NCBI GenBank assembly: GCA_977006965.1
Contig: OZ345374.1
Span: 1 to 64,000, forward strand
From: Phymatolithon calcareum
Lineage: Eukaryota > Rhodophyta > Florideophyceae > Hapalidiales
Length of the DNA stretch: 64,000 nt
Direction of reading: 5' to 3'
Part shown: positions 20,948-31,763 of the stretch, piece after piece
How positions within the stretch are numbered: the first letter of the stretch is position 1
Layout: the number at the start of each line of letters is the position of its first letter
Position numbers and translations under genes: made by a program
The notes under the pieces: generated by a model
Databases searched by the model: none
Seen by the model: only the letters and a program-made list of their open reading frames with translations
Told to the model about the DNA's origin: nothing

Positions 20948-21625
20948 AAGCTTTGCCCACTCCTAATCTTGCTGTTTTGTAATTATTTTTGACCACAGAA
21001 TGAATGCGCGATTATTAGGCCCCCTAATATTCACCTCGGCAAATACAAGCGAACATTTTCGGCAATAAATCTGGTTTCGCATTTGTTTCTTTGATGCAAG
21101 TCCGTAATTACAAATAAAGCGCGCTAAAGTGCGTGTAAAAATTCCGGTTTTCATACGCTTTGCTTTCCTCGCCATCTTACATTCCCCAGGTGGAACCTAA
21201 TCTAGTAGCAATGTCATTCATAATTCCACTGAGTCACGAACTCTCCACCAAGGCTTCGCTCTAATAGCGTAACGTACTCTCTTCCCGTCACATTTCTACA
21301 TCATGTCAAGAAAGAGGCTCAAATTCCACCACCTTAAAGTGCAGTCCGCGTGGCCGAGATTGCGTGCCACACATATGCGTTGCGTTGCTGGCACTCCCTC
21401 ACATTTTCTGTTTGCTTCAAGTCCATTGACAACGTTACCCTTTTTCACAGCCGCCTTGCTTGTGGATGTCTGATAATTTTTGATGCGCATTGACCCTGTA
21501 CGTCCCTCCTTTCATAACAGAAGATATCTAGAGAAAAGTTGAAGGCGGAAAACGAAGCCAGAGTAGTATCAAGGTTTCCAGAGAAAATAGCGTTTCTCCA
21601 AACTCTTTCTTTGTACGTCCACTTC

Positions 21626-22120
21626 CTACCCTACGGTCTTCATTCTCAAGTCAGTTGCGCCATTATTTGCTGAGTCGCTTTTCACAGCTTTCGTCCGGCT
21701 ACTGTATGAGTACTCTGCACACCTGACGCCCAACACAATCAGAGTATCGAAAGCCGCTGTGAAGATCCAAAAGGACATCGCCACGATACTCTTCCGAAAA
21801 TGGGCCGCGTGGCACTGTAGACGACTCAAGAAGCTCTGTGAAATTACGCCATGATAGTTCCGCAGACAGCACTTAGGGAGCTGATCGTCCGGGAAGCGAT
21901 ACGTTGTGCTCAACCTTATTTTTTGCTGACCAGCGGCCTTGCCGAACGGATTCTTGGCTGTGGATCTTGTCGCGGTGACGGATCGTGACGTCGACCACTT
22001 CAATATAGTATGATATTTTACGGCCCCGACAGTGAGCCAAGGCGAGGTCCGTGGTCTTCGAGGCCCCTTCGTGCATAAAGAGGACATGGACTCTACAATA
22101 CAAAGCAAAAATGAAAACAT
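21626..22120 (-). CDS. Hypothetical ORF, 164 codons
   Basis: The longest open frame in the 20-23.5 kb interval. It begins with a hydrophobic stretch (MFSFLLCIVESMSSL), contains TTYRFPDDQLPKCCLRNY and ends with a second hydrophobic segment (AMSFWIFTAAFDTLIVLGV) before a charged tail. I recognise no family. Two hydrophobic segments could be membrane spans, or could be chance in a non-coding frame. Confidence 0.25.
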   Translation of the reverse strand: MFSFLLCIVESMSSLCTKGPRRPRTSPWLTVGAVKYHTILKWSTSRSVTATRSTAKNPFGKAAGQQKIRLSTTYRFPDDQLPKCCLRNYHGVISQSFLSRLQCHAAHFRKSIVAMSFWIFTAAFDTLIVLGVRCAEYSYSSRTKAVKSDSANNGATDLRMKTVG

Positions 22121-22440
22121 AAAACTGCGAGGTAACTGGCGACTATGTGAAAAATCTGCCTAGGCCAAACTGAAGCTAAATGTACTGCGGATGATTTTGG
22201 CTACTTAAATTAGGGACTGGGGAGCGGAACAGATGCCCTCCATGGACGTCAAGCTTCTCTCTTCGAGTATTCACCCGGGTGTTCTGCACTCCATTGCAAG
22301 ATTTCAAGTGGACAACAATAGGAAAACTCTAATCATCCTTTATCATAAGTATCCCTGCAAGTTTTGTCCGCTGAATGCAGAAATCATCGCACGAGCTTCT
22401 CCTCTGTAGACTAAAGGGTTCCCTAATGCTTCCAGACGAA

Positions 22441-22568
22441 GTCGTGGACTTTACGAATATTGGTTGATGACTCAAATTTTCCGTTACATTGGATGCAGGA
22501 TACAGCTGTGCCATCATCCAATAGTCGTAAAGTCCGCCAATGCAATATATTGCATTGGCATACTTTAC
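22441..22568. repeat. Nested inverted repeats ending in a 42-bp palindrome
   Basis: Positions 22536-22559 form a perfect 24-bp palindrome whose half is GCCAATGCAATA. It extends outward, after a two-base mismatch, to GTAAAGT (22527) and ACTTTAC (22568). The left part (22511-22537, CATCATCCAATAGTCGTAAA) is also an inverted copy of 22441-22468 (GGACTTTACGAATATTGG), so two hairpins compete for the same strand. Confidence 0.8.
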
Positions 22569-23555
22569 AGCTATTTCTAGAAGCAATTTGTGAAGAGTTC
22601 GATGCTTGCCTCTGCGCACTGTATTCAAAGTATGGCAAAAAGGCAAGCATTCGCAGCACCAAAATTCCGAAACAGTATCTTGTTGCAAACAGCCCCGAGG
22701 AGCTGGAGAAAAGTGCGCCTTGAGGCTCGCACTACAGAGACATCGTTTAATGCATGGTACACAAAAAATAATGGAAAATAGGATGCGCACCTGTGCGCAC
22801 TTCCAATCTAGTATCATTGTGTTCCTCTTTTTTGCGTGATCTATCCAGTAGAAAATGAAGATCTGTTCATCCCGGCTCACTGCTGGAAACTAAGCAGTTT
22901 CAAGCATTCTTTTGAAATTAATGAAAATATCAGCATGTCGCCCAACTGTAACAAGAATACATAGAATATATTTTTGGTCATATCGAATACGGAAGTGAAT
23001 CGCATGAATGGATTTTGAAGGAAATTTGTAGACCATTTCTAGATTTGTGCGTAACCGCACAATTTGAAACGGTTAGGACATACTAAGATTTTAGTAGACT
23101 TGCGGCTAGCAATGGATGCTCAAACGGTTCGGTTATTATAACCATTCATAACCCATTCATAACCATAATTACCCAATGCTAGAAAAAGCAGCCTAGAGCG
23201 TAAAGGGAGCGTGCACTAATTTTGGGGCAACGCTCTAATAAGTGGGACATGATTTGTTTCAAACAGAATGCATCGTGGCAGAATGAAGAGATTCTGCTCC
23301 AGATTCTCTGCGTTTGAGAATTGATATATCCAAAACTATTGACAAGATTTAATTTATTTTTAACACAATCGTTTTTATGCGTGCTGTTCCATCTGAAATC
23401 AACATTCTCAGGCCAATGAACACAATTATTTTTCCCGGGAAGCTGTTCCGGAAAATTGAAACAATAGAAGTAGTCGATCTTCAGGTTAGCATTTCTATGC
23501 CTACACACCTAATTTACTGACGTCCCGGAGCACTATCATCCTTCTAATCTCAACA
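22569..23555. other. No gene recognised
   Basis: AT-rich spacer with only weak frames on both strands. Composition changes sharply to GC-rich at about 23520, where the pogo-like transposase begins. Confidence 0.5.
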
Positions 23556-24447
23556 ATGGCAGGCCAGGGAAGACTATCGTGCAGAGAGCGCTTTCGGCTG
23601 GGGGCGACGATCGGGGCAGTCAAGGCCGGGATGAGACTCCGCGCAGCGGAGAAAACTATCCGCATTGCCCGCACCACAATTCATCGCTACGCGACAAAAA
23701 AGTCCCCCTGCCAGACCGGATGACTTGCCGCGCACCGTCGGCCGCCCTTCGGCATTCAAACCGAGTGAAGAGAAGGTCATCGTTGACCTTCTCTGTCGCT
23801 ACTCGGATCGCGGTGTACCGCTCAGTCGCGCGCACGTGGAGGAGGCGTTTGCGATTTTAATATCGCGGCTAACGATCAAGCGGCAGTGCGCCCTGCCTTT
23901 CAAGGCCGGCGGCCCCGGTTCCCGATTTCTCCGAGACTCCTCACGGAGGAATCTAGAGCGCCTCCGCTTCGCCCGCCCTCTTCGGCAGGAGAGCAAGCGA
24001 TTTGCGGCCGTGAACGCTGAGGCGTTGATAACGCACGACGCGGCGCTCGGGAATCTGTTCGATGACGTCGATGTCGACCCCAGTCACATCTGGAACCTTG
24101 ATGAGAGTGGGTCGACGCCCGGGAAGGACGTGGATGGCGTGTCCGCGTGTCGTCGCTGCCTCATTCGTCAAGGAGGTAGAGATATGCGCGTGCTGGACTT
24201 CAAGAAAATCCACAGGATCACGATGATGCCGGTGGTGAGCGCCGACGGCGGATGAGGTCCTACCTTCTTCGCCTTCAAGGGTAAGGCCTTGCCTTACCGG
24301 AGCGTGGGGCGTGGAGATCAAGTTGTTGCCGAGACGTACGCTGACTATCTGCCGCGCAACGCCGTGATCTCCACGCGCGACGATCACGGTGGCGTCAATG
24401 CGGACAACTTCTTCCAGTGGGGATATTCAAAAATCAGAGATGCATAA
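23556..24447 (+). pseudogene. pogo/Tigger-like transposase, broken
   Basis: The ATG at 23556 opens a helix-turn-helix region (RAAEKTIRIARTTIHRYATK). A one-base frameshift at an A-run/C-run near 23695-23710 leads into VGRPSAFKPSEEKVIVDLL, the CENP-B-type second HTH with SRAHVEEAFAILI. The DDE domain follows: HIWNLDESG with the first Asp at 24100-24102, then VSADGG, TGA at 24253, FFAFKGKALPYRSV, and GGVNADNFFQW, the usual phrase before the second catalytic Asp. The frame then stops and the rest of the catalytic domain is missing. Pogo transposases cut and paste DNA at TA sites. The gene is much more GC-rich than its surroundings. A frameshift, a stop and truncation make it a pseudogene; no terminal repeat was found for it directly. 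Confidence 0.75.
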
Positions 24448-24504
24448 ATCGAGGATCGACTGTATCTAATCACAACATTCGTTAGTGGTCACAGGAGTAC
24501 AGTA

Positions 24505-25359
24505 CAGGGGGGTCACTATATAGTGCCACATAGAACCGGACAAAAAAATGAGCACTATTTAGGTTCCGCACTACATGAAATTTGAGTGACCGTTTCGCAC
24601 TACTGCAAGCGTGTTTGCTGTGACCCCAACGAAGTTGTACGGAGAACGGGGAGAACGATTTTACTGGCTCGTTTTAGAACGCTTGTTGAACAACTCTGAG
24701 ACAAGTAGCTGTCTCAGCTTCTCATTTTTCTGCTTACGGATAGCGTCTATGAATACCCGAAATGCTCGCTGATGATGACTACTAGCGTCAGGAAGGTTAC
24801 ACAAAACCCGGACTCTTGGAGAGAGCGAAACATGGTGTGCAGCTCAGTGAGAGCTGGGGGAGATGCGACAACCGCAGAAACTTCTTCGGCTCCGCTTTCA
24901 TTGTCAGGTTCTATTAGGCATTGGGCTACCACCTCCTCCAATATATCCGAAACATCGGAGACGAACGCCTCTTGAACGTGTATATCATCTTCAACCTCAT
25001 ACCAATGCTCCACATCCTCCTGTCTGACGTCATCATCGATTTCGGATCTCACGATGTCGTCACTCGGTAAACTGACTTTCAGTTTACGCAACATCTCGAT
25101 GACGTCGCTGACAGCGTGCGAAGTGCTTCAAGCTTTTGTTGAAGTGTCAACCGCGTTCTCTTCTGCCCTGGGTGCCCCATCATTGTCGGCGGCGTGAAGA
25201 TGGTGAGCTGAGGAGACGAAGAGGAGAATGGCGGCCAGGAATGCCCTGTAAGCAGCCACAGCCTGCGTCTTTCATATGATAATCGTACAAGCCCAAAATG
25301 GGTGGCACTAAGTAGAGGGTGGCACTATATAGCCCGGCACTATATAGCGACCCCCCCTG
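24505..25359. mobile_element. Compact pogo-like element with terminal inverted repeats and TA duplication
   Basis: The left end reads CAGGGGGGTCACTATATAGT from 24505. The right end, read inward on the minus strand from 25359, is CAGGGGGGGTCGCTATATAG. The ends match over about 25 bp apart from small differences, and both are flanked by TA (24503-24504 and 25360-25361). CAG... ends and TA target duplications are features of pogo/Tigger elements. At 855 bp it is too short for a full transposase, so it is probably a deletion derivative moved in trans. Confidence 0.85.
24747..25094 (-). pseudogene. C-terminal remnant of a pogo/Tigger-type transposase inside the compact element
   Basis: A 115-codon minus-strand frame inside the 855-bp element. 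It is acidic (SEIDDDVRQEDVEHWYEVED) and ends with ALTELHTMFRSLQESG, which has the look of the acidic tail of Tigger-type transposases. There is no catalytic motif. The identification rests on context (pogo-like termini) more than on sequence, so it is tentative. Confidence 0.4.
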
Positions 25360-25361
25360 TA

Positions 25362-27263
25362 TACCTGATTCCACTATGATCTTCGCTCTCACCGCGGGAG
25401 ATCTTTCCCTTTTAACTCCATCCGTCATGACACTCTCACACACTAGGACACTTCCAAAGACTCTAGTGAGGACGGCCGTCATCCTCAAGGGCACGTTTCA
25501 TCAATAAGCAAACCCGCACAGCCCGACTTTACTCTGCGGGGTGCCCTTTTTTTGCTTCTGTTACTCATAAGAGCACGACTACCGTAAGGGTCAAATTTCT
25601 GAAAATTTTGGAAGCACTTAGCTATCCACCACAACCGGGAAGCAAATAGCGAAGCAAATCGCTAAATTGCTATCCAAATTTTCATTCATCTCCGGTCCAC
25701 CGCATACTGTACAGTAGGATTACTTCCGCCGCACCACTACACCGACGTGGTAATCTGTTAGCTGGGATTACTTCCGAATCGTCGCTTCCCCGCTTCCTCA
25801 CCTCCTCGCCTCCACGCCTCCACGCGCGCCGTCGTGGCCGTCTATCCCTAGCTTGTGATCAACCTAGACCTGTTTCACAGGTCCCTCTTCGCAGAGTAGA
25901 AAAGGGTGGGTGGGAAACAAAATATTCTGCGCGATTCAGTGTTGGTGCTGGGGCTGCGCTGCACGAGCAAGCTTCGTGCTTGTGCGTTCGATTTTCTTGG
26001 GAATTGGGTGAAGTCGTCCCGGCTTCGCACTGACCCGCAGCGGTATTACAAGGGTTCCGTTTCGGTCTCGCACTTGTAAGCCCTTCTCGCTGGTGCCTCG
26101 TTCTTCTATTGGCCGGCACGAAAGAGTGCACCACTGTACCGATCGTCTCCATTTTGTATCATGGGACCTTCGGTCCGCTTCGGTGGTCCTCCCAGATTCG
26201 AAATTTTCAGCTACTTTTTTCAAAATTGTACAGTGTGGCGTCTATGGCTCGAGCTACGTCATTGTCCTCTGAATTAGTCCATGTCGCCTTTCTCAGGATG
26301 CTATTGAGTGTTCGAACTGCCCATACTCCTTGACTGCCCATTTATTCCATAAACTTTGGCGGGTTCCTCGGAAAATGTCCTACAAACCATGCTGCAGAAA
26401 GAATTCTGTGTCTGCTTTCACTCATCCTCATGGCCTTGTGCAGAAGACCATTCTTGGCGAACGTAATTTTCCTGACTCGGCGTTTTTCATGCTGTTCCCA
26501 AACTCGCTGAAGGTCGGGTCTGTCATAGCGCCGTTTGAGAATGTACAGAACCTTGCACTTGAAAATGTGCACCTTCTTCACAACTCTCTTAGGCTTCAGG
26601 GACGGTGCTCGAAGAAAGTGACGGGGACGCATAAAGTGTTGATGACGTGAGTGACTGACTTACGTTGCAATGGGCAACTCGTAGTCTGTAAATTATGTTC
26701 ACTGTTCTTTCTCTGCTCTCTGCCTTTCCCGTACCGCCATGCGTGGGTTAGGTATGTTCAAGTCCTAAATTTCCGTTCCAGTGCAAACTCGACCTACCGG
26801 GTGGCGACCGTTGTCGCGGGAACGAGAGCTGGACGGGCACGACACTGCGGCCCAAGAGAGGAAACCATTGTCTGGTAATGTGACGCGAAAGGCTAAAATC
26901 GGCGAACAACTGTAGCGAAGAACCCAGTCTTTCGGAGCGGCGCGGGGTCGAATGGGCACGATTAACACGCCAGGGCATCTATTTCCGACGCAGTGGCGCA
27001 TCTCGACAGGCAGCGGTCAGCACATTTTAGAGGGTCGTTGGCTCAGCATTCACTCCAGGGGGCGTAGCGCGCCATTGCGCGCAAACGGATAGGGTATTTT
27101 AAGGAGCCCACGGGAAGGTATCCATTTCATGGGCGGCCGCGCGCCCCCGCGGGCAGGCGGATGGCGCGAATCTTAGCGCGGTAGTGGTGGAAGTTCGATG
27201 ACGGGCTAGTATGTCGAACGGGTAGCGGCATACATAGGCCGGAGTTGTTCCGCTCGAAATATT
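25362..27263. other. No gene recognised; GC-rich patch at 26.8-27.2 kb
   Basis: Frames at 25859-26223 and 26330-26650 show no recognisable domain. About 26800-27250 is notably GC-rich with phrases such as GGGCGGCCGCGCGCCCCCGC and looks unlike its neighbours, but I could not match it to rRNA or to any gene. Confidence 0.4.
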
Positions 27264-27264
27264 A

Positions 27265-27408
27265 GGCCTACGAATCCAGCCCGGTCCGATCAGAGGTCTT
27301 CCTGAAAGTTTGACACGTGGAAGAAAATATTACAATAATATTGAAATATTCTCTTTATTACGAAGTTCAAGCGGACCTCTGATTGTGACCAGGCCGGATT
27401 CGCAGGCC
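27265..27408. repeat. Inverted repeat, ~34-bp arms, with tRNA-like phrases
   Basis: Arms at 27265-27298 and 27374-27408 pair with a few mismatches; they read GGCCT-CGAATCC-GCC-GGTC...CAGAGGTC or its complement. The spacer is about 75 bp and AT-rich. On the minus strand the right arm is preceded by GTGGTAGCGCCGTGGG and contains GCGAATCCGG, which recall A- and B-box phrases of a tRNA-derived repeat, but no cloverleaf can be drawn. Confidence 0.6.
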
Positions 27409-27494
27409 CACGGCGCTACCACGGGGCCTGCAAAATCAGGCCCTTAAAGCTCTGCAGTAGTATTTGTTGTTCATTGAATGACATGCAGTATATC

Positions 27495-27542
27495 ACTGCA
27501 GGACCTCGTTGTCTACATGATGAATCAACGAGGTCCTGCAGT
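27495..27542. repeat. Perfect 17-bp stem hairpin with 14-nt loop
   Basis: ACTGCAGGACCTCGTTG at 27495-27511 is followed by a 14-nt loop and its exact complement at 27526-27542. No T-run or gene end lies beside it, so it is not a classical terminator. It could be a small-RNA precursor or a fossil of a foldback insertion. Confidence 0.85.
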
Positions 27543-28440
27543 TGGAAAGCTGGGTTGCACTCTGCTATAGCAGACTGGAACTTACAGGAAATTCCCTGGC
27601 AGGAGCAATATCTGATGACAGAGTCATGGGCATGGTGTTGTAATAACTTAAAAGGAAGCTAGTCCACAATAAAATCGAGAAATAGAGGCGAAAGTCGCAA
27701 AATTGAGTTTTTCTGCCCCGTTGATATTATATCGTACTTTCTTCCCTTCCACAAACTGGCCAAATCTTACCGTTTAGCCCTGTTTCCCTATGGTGCACGG
27801 TAATTGAAGGAGGGCCTGCCCTGTGCTCCCGCAGATCTTTAAAAAAGCTTCAAACAAAAGCAATCTGAAATAACGAAAGGCCCCCTTCCAGTAATCGGAG
27901 ATATAGGCATATTCGCCGGAGGCCAGATGTACAAGGGACGATGATTTGCGGCTGTAACCGGATTTGCACAGTTGGCGCTGAACTTGTTTCGGATCCTATC
28001 ATTGCTTGCGTTAAAATAGGAGCAGCCTATCAATTTTTCTTGTACACTTTGGTAGGCTCACCCTGAGGAGAACGGAGCGAAATTAAACGAATGCGAATTC
28101 GCCCATACTGCTGTGCGGTGCTGGCGATCGGACAAACGGGCTCTGCAATTGGATAAGATGATAGCGCTGACAAAAGCGATTGGCTGGACCAGAGCATATC
28201 CACATTACTGGATGCCCTGCAGGCGAAATAATATTGTTACGGAGCTGCGGATCTGGATAGAAATGCGAGCGGAAAGTTCGTGGATGACCTTGCCACATAT
28301 AGAAAGCATAATTCATGGCACCGACGCTTGGTATGGAACGGCTCCGAATTTAGAATGTAGCAGTATGGTGGCATGTGTGAATTTTTGTAGAGCAAATTAG
28401 ACCTGAAGTTTGCCGTATTTGCTAATAATCGCCTATTTTC
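27543..28440. other. No gene recognised
   Basis: A 95-codon plus-strand frame (28113-28400, with LRIWIEMRAESSWMTL) has no recognised family. Nothing else stands out. Confidence 0.4.
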
Positions 28441-28600
28441 AGTGTCGGTAATTTACACGTCCCTGTCGATAAATCAGAGTCCGGCGCCTCCGTGTCGATA
28501 ATTCTAAAAATGTCTCCTCAGTGTCCAGATTTCAAAAAAAAGTTGCTCCAGTGTCGATAAATTGATATTTGGTGAGTCTGTGTCGAGAGAATTATAATAA
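28438..28600. repeat. Degenerate array of TGTCGATAA motifs every ~28-30 bp
   Basis: Six occurrences of TGTCGATAA or close variants lie at about 28443, 28464, 28492, 28521, 28552 and 28581, each followed by AT-rich sequence and an intervening CTCC or AGTC. A further GTGTCGATAATTTTGTCG lies at 31279. Regular spacing of a short motif is typical of transposase-binding subterminal repeats or a diverged minisatellite. Confidence 0.65.
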
Positions 28601-29120
28601 TTTTCGAAAGCTTTGAAAAGTTTATCTTGCAAGCATGTTATAATGCATACTTTTGTAACCGTTCAGCTGCATCATCATAGAGGTTTTAGTTTCGTCTACT
28701 GCTTGATGTTGAAACGGTTTAGTTTGTGTGATATAAAATAGAAATTTGATTTTTCGGTCCGCTATTCAAGAAGAGTAGAGCCTAACGGATAGGTACATCG
28801 AAATCATTAGATTACGGAATAAATTGAGGAAGTTCGTTCAAATTTTTTTCCTCACAAACCTGATTAACCTTCCGTACTTACGCCATAGATTCGAGTCCGC
28901 AAGGGTAAAAGCTGACTATCGGCTTCTCGCCTGGCCAAACACTCCTTCAAACAGAACTTTCCTGCCTTCTGAACGTCAAAACAGTCTCGGTGTTCACTCG
29001 AGTTCACGTTTTGTAACTATTAGACCGTTATGAAATTACATAGCTCTCGCTGAATGCTCCATAGAAATTAACACGAGGCATTATGTCGAATTTTTTGAGA
29101 GCATTATCGGGACTGCCTCA

Positions 29121-29337
29121 GGGCCGATGAACGAATAGTTCCCAACCGGGAAAATGGGAAATTGGGAAAATGGGAACGACAATATGTGCAAAAGAATACG
29201 TGCACTTGTGGAATTGGAACCTGAAGGAAGCAGAAGAACTAAAATCTCACAAAAGAAGGAATTCTAATGGACGTACTCGCGTTCCCAATTTCTGATTTTC
29301 CCATTTTCCCGATTGGGAACTATTCTTTCATCGGCCC
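29121..29337. mobile_element. 217-bp MITE, PIF/Harbinger-type ends, TCA duplication
   Basis: The left end GGGCCGATGAACGAATAGTT and the right end read inward, GGGCCGATGAAAGAATAGTT, match almost exactly; inverted similarity continues through CCCAA-CGGGAAAATGGGAAA for about 55 bp each side. Flanking TCA at 29118-29120 and 29338-29340 is a 3-bp target duplication of the TNA type known for PIF/Harbinger elements. The element has no coding capacity. Confidence 0.85.
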
Positions 29338-29453
29338 TCAGTACAGTGAGTGCAGAACATATTTTCAAAACTTCTAATTATTTTAAATCTTATCGACACT
29401 GAAACGATGAATATCAATTTATCACACCTGGTGGCCCAACATTTCACAGTCAA

Positions 29454-30110
29454 GTGGGCTCGAGCATGGTCGATCTCATCTGTAAGGGAACAACAGCACA
29501 GACAATGTACTCGGTTTGGATCGAGCGATCACATACCGGTCATCGACAGGTTTTCGGCAAGCCTTCCCAGAGCGATGAAGAGTTAAGACTACCATTGAGT
29601 GCACGGAAGAACACTAAGGTACTGAAAAAGCAGTGCTTGAGTACAAATCAAGGCTACCGTCAGCCATTGAAGAGAAATAAAAAACAGACACGATGGAAGC
29701 ATATCAGGATGCGTACAAGAGAGCCCGTGATATCATCAACAGACCATGGGTGTACCGGAAGTAAAGTATGTTGACAAACGATATCCATGAGCGCGCCCAT
29801 CTAGCGAAAACATTCAAATTTGAATGCGGTTGCATGGATAGATGAATTACAATTTTAACAGTCGTAAGTAATTCTAGTAGTCTGATAAGCGGACGTAACA
29901 AGTGCCTATACAAGGCTGTTCGCGTTAGCCTCGGAAGGAAAAAGAGGCAACCCTCTCTTACTAGTCAGAACATCTACATCACTTTCTATCAAAGGAAACC
30001 CAGGCGAGTTAAAGATTTCTGGACCAAAAAGCTGGACACACTGTCTAATATGCGAACAGAAGCCTACAAGAAGGCGCGGAGAACGACCTCGGTCGCCGAC
30101 TGACAAGTAA
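29454..30110 (+). pseudogene. Non-LTR retrotransposon fragment (endonuclease end to pre-RT region)
   Basis: Plus-strand frames read GSSMVDLICKGTTAQTMYSV and WIERSHTGHRQV, which resemble the last motifs of the apurinic-type endonuclease of LINE elements (SxxIDLxxx...SDHxxV). Further downstream come WKHIRMRTREP or, in another frame, MEAYQDAYKRARDIINRPWV, and near 30000 RPRRVKDFWTKKLDTLSNM with EAYKKARRT, a typical linker before reverse transcriptase. The reverse transcriptase itself is absent. Several frame changes show a decayed copy. The assignment is by general pattern only. Confidence 0.4.
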
Positions 30111-30165
30111 ATCGCGATCTTGTTTTTGGTTGTTAAGAGCAAGTGGAGCGCTCTCCGAGCAACTT

Positions 30166-31171
30166 GTTTGTGGTGTGACGAGACCATTTTGTGCTATGTT
30201 GGAGACCTGCGGATCATAATGAAGGATCAAAATCTGTCGGAGGATATCCGGTCAAGCTTGTCGCATGAGCTGCCGGCAAACGATCTTGGTAATGTGTCTC
30301 ATTTCCTTGGCATGGCCTTTATCTGAACACAAAATGGTATGATACTGCGGCAGGCGAAAAACATCAAGCTGCTGCTGAAGGCAACCGGATTCATGAATGC
30401 AAAGACGGTCTCCTATTGACAGCACAGTGGACCTAAGTGTGAAGACCGAGAAGCCATCACCGCCAGAATTTGATTACCGCACTGTTGTCGGGAGTCTGCT
30501 GCACTTGGCGGTCAAGACGCGCCCTGCTCTTTTTGTTGTTGCAGGTATGCTCAGCCGCCACGTGGAAGTGCCAAGTGAGCGGCAGGTGTTCGGAGCCAAG
30601 CGAGCATTTCGATATCTCTCCTCGACCGGTGATCTGTGCCTTAATTCATTTCCTGGGCAGTCCGACAAGTTATTTGCGTTCGTTGATGCCAGCTGGCGAG
30701 GTGAGCATGGATTTGGGCGAGGATCACGCTCTGGGATATTGATCCAGTGTGGGGATGCTCCAAACTACGCTGCGAGTATACTGCAAGGAGGTACTACTCC
30801 CAGCCATGCCGGGGCTGGGTATGTTGCACTGTCGGATGCTGTGCGGGCTGTTATCTGGCTGCTTCAAGTGCTACAAGAGCTCGGCATCTCACAGGGATCA
30901 ACCGTGGTACATCAGGACAACGTGGTTTCCATACACTGGACTGAAGGTGACGCACGAAGCGAAAGCATGTGGATATTCGATTTCGCTTTGTTCGCGAGAA
31001 GGTAGAATCCGGTGAGGTTTTGCTCGGAAAGACGCCCAGCGTTGAAATGCAAAGAGATTTCCTCACAAAGGCACTGAGTCAGCATGAGCTCACAGTGGCA
31101 CTGGAGAACTCGCAGATCCTGAAGAAGTCTTCGTTTCCAGTTCCAGACTATCGTCGCGAGGAGGGGTGTTG
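30166..31171 (+). pseudogene. Ty1/copia polyprotein 3' end: reverse transcriptase tail and RNase H
   Basis: Starting at 30166 the frame shows ETILCYVGDLRIIMKD, the altered YVDD active site of copia reverse transcriptase, then LGNVSHFLGMAFI, TGA, and NGMILRQAKNIKLLL. A frameshift leads into STVDLSVK and YRTVVGSLLHLAVKTRP, then MLSRHVEVPSE and RAFRYLSSTGDLCL. The RNase H part follows with LFAFVDASWRGEHGF, SRSGILI and STVVHQDNVVSIHW, and in a last frame DIRFRFVREKVESGEVLL and DFLTKALSQHEL. This order is characteristic of Ty1/copia. YVGD in place of YVDD, two TGAs and at least two frameshifts show that it is dead. The gene end abuts the polypurine tract and the LTR at 31167. Confidence 0.85.
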
Positions 31172-31554
31172 AGATCAAGTGTTCTAGGCGCGATCTCGTT
31201 CTGCTTCCTCTTTATCTCTTGTTATGTCTATCAATGAGTTTATATGTTTCATTCTGTCCCAACGTGCAAGCTCGTGAGGTGTCGATAATTTTGTCGCTGA
31301 GGGCATCACTGATCAAGATTGCAAAGTGGAGCTTGCTATTGCGAAACTACTGACGTGCTTTGTGTGAGTATGAATGTTGGGCTTTTATTGATACCGTGGT
31401 TCTTGGAATCTTGAATTGAGAGCCTCTTGGCGGCTCTCTGACCGTTGACTACGTGTCACAAGTTACAAATTCTTTGTTTTTCTGTTAAATCTATGTGCAA
31501 TTTAGATAAGTTGTAGGCGATTAATCGCCGCCTACCAGTGGAGTGTGGACAACA
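31167..31554 (+). mobile_element. 3' long terminal repeat of the copia element
   Basis: A polypurine tract (GAGGAGGGG) directly precedes TGTTGAGATC at 31167, and the sequence GTGGACAACA ends at 31554, giving the expected TGTTG...CAACA termini and a length of 388 bp. The pol frame ends just inside. No second LTR was found upstream, so the element is 5' truncated, and target duplication cannot be checked. Confidence 0.75.
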
Positions 31555-31763
31555 AAAGAGTCAAATTGATATCTTGAAAGAAAAAAAGGGGCAGCAACGT
31601 CGAAAATTACTACAGTAAGACCCTTCTCATCTCACTGCGAGCTCGGTGTCCCACCTTGTCGCGCGGGAAGCGAGGTCGTTTAAACGGCAGGACAATTATT
31701 AATGGTTCAATTAATGATAGCCGGAATTTTTTGTCAACGATCTTTGCTCAACCAATAAGATAA

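Noticed and set aside
26800-27260. Ribosomal RNA fragment
   Set aside because: GC-rich, but none of the universally conserved rRNA phrases were recognised.
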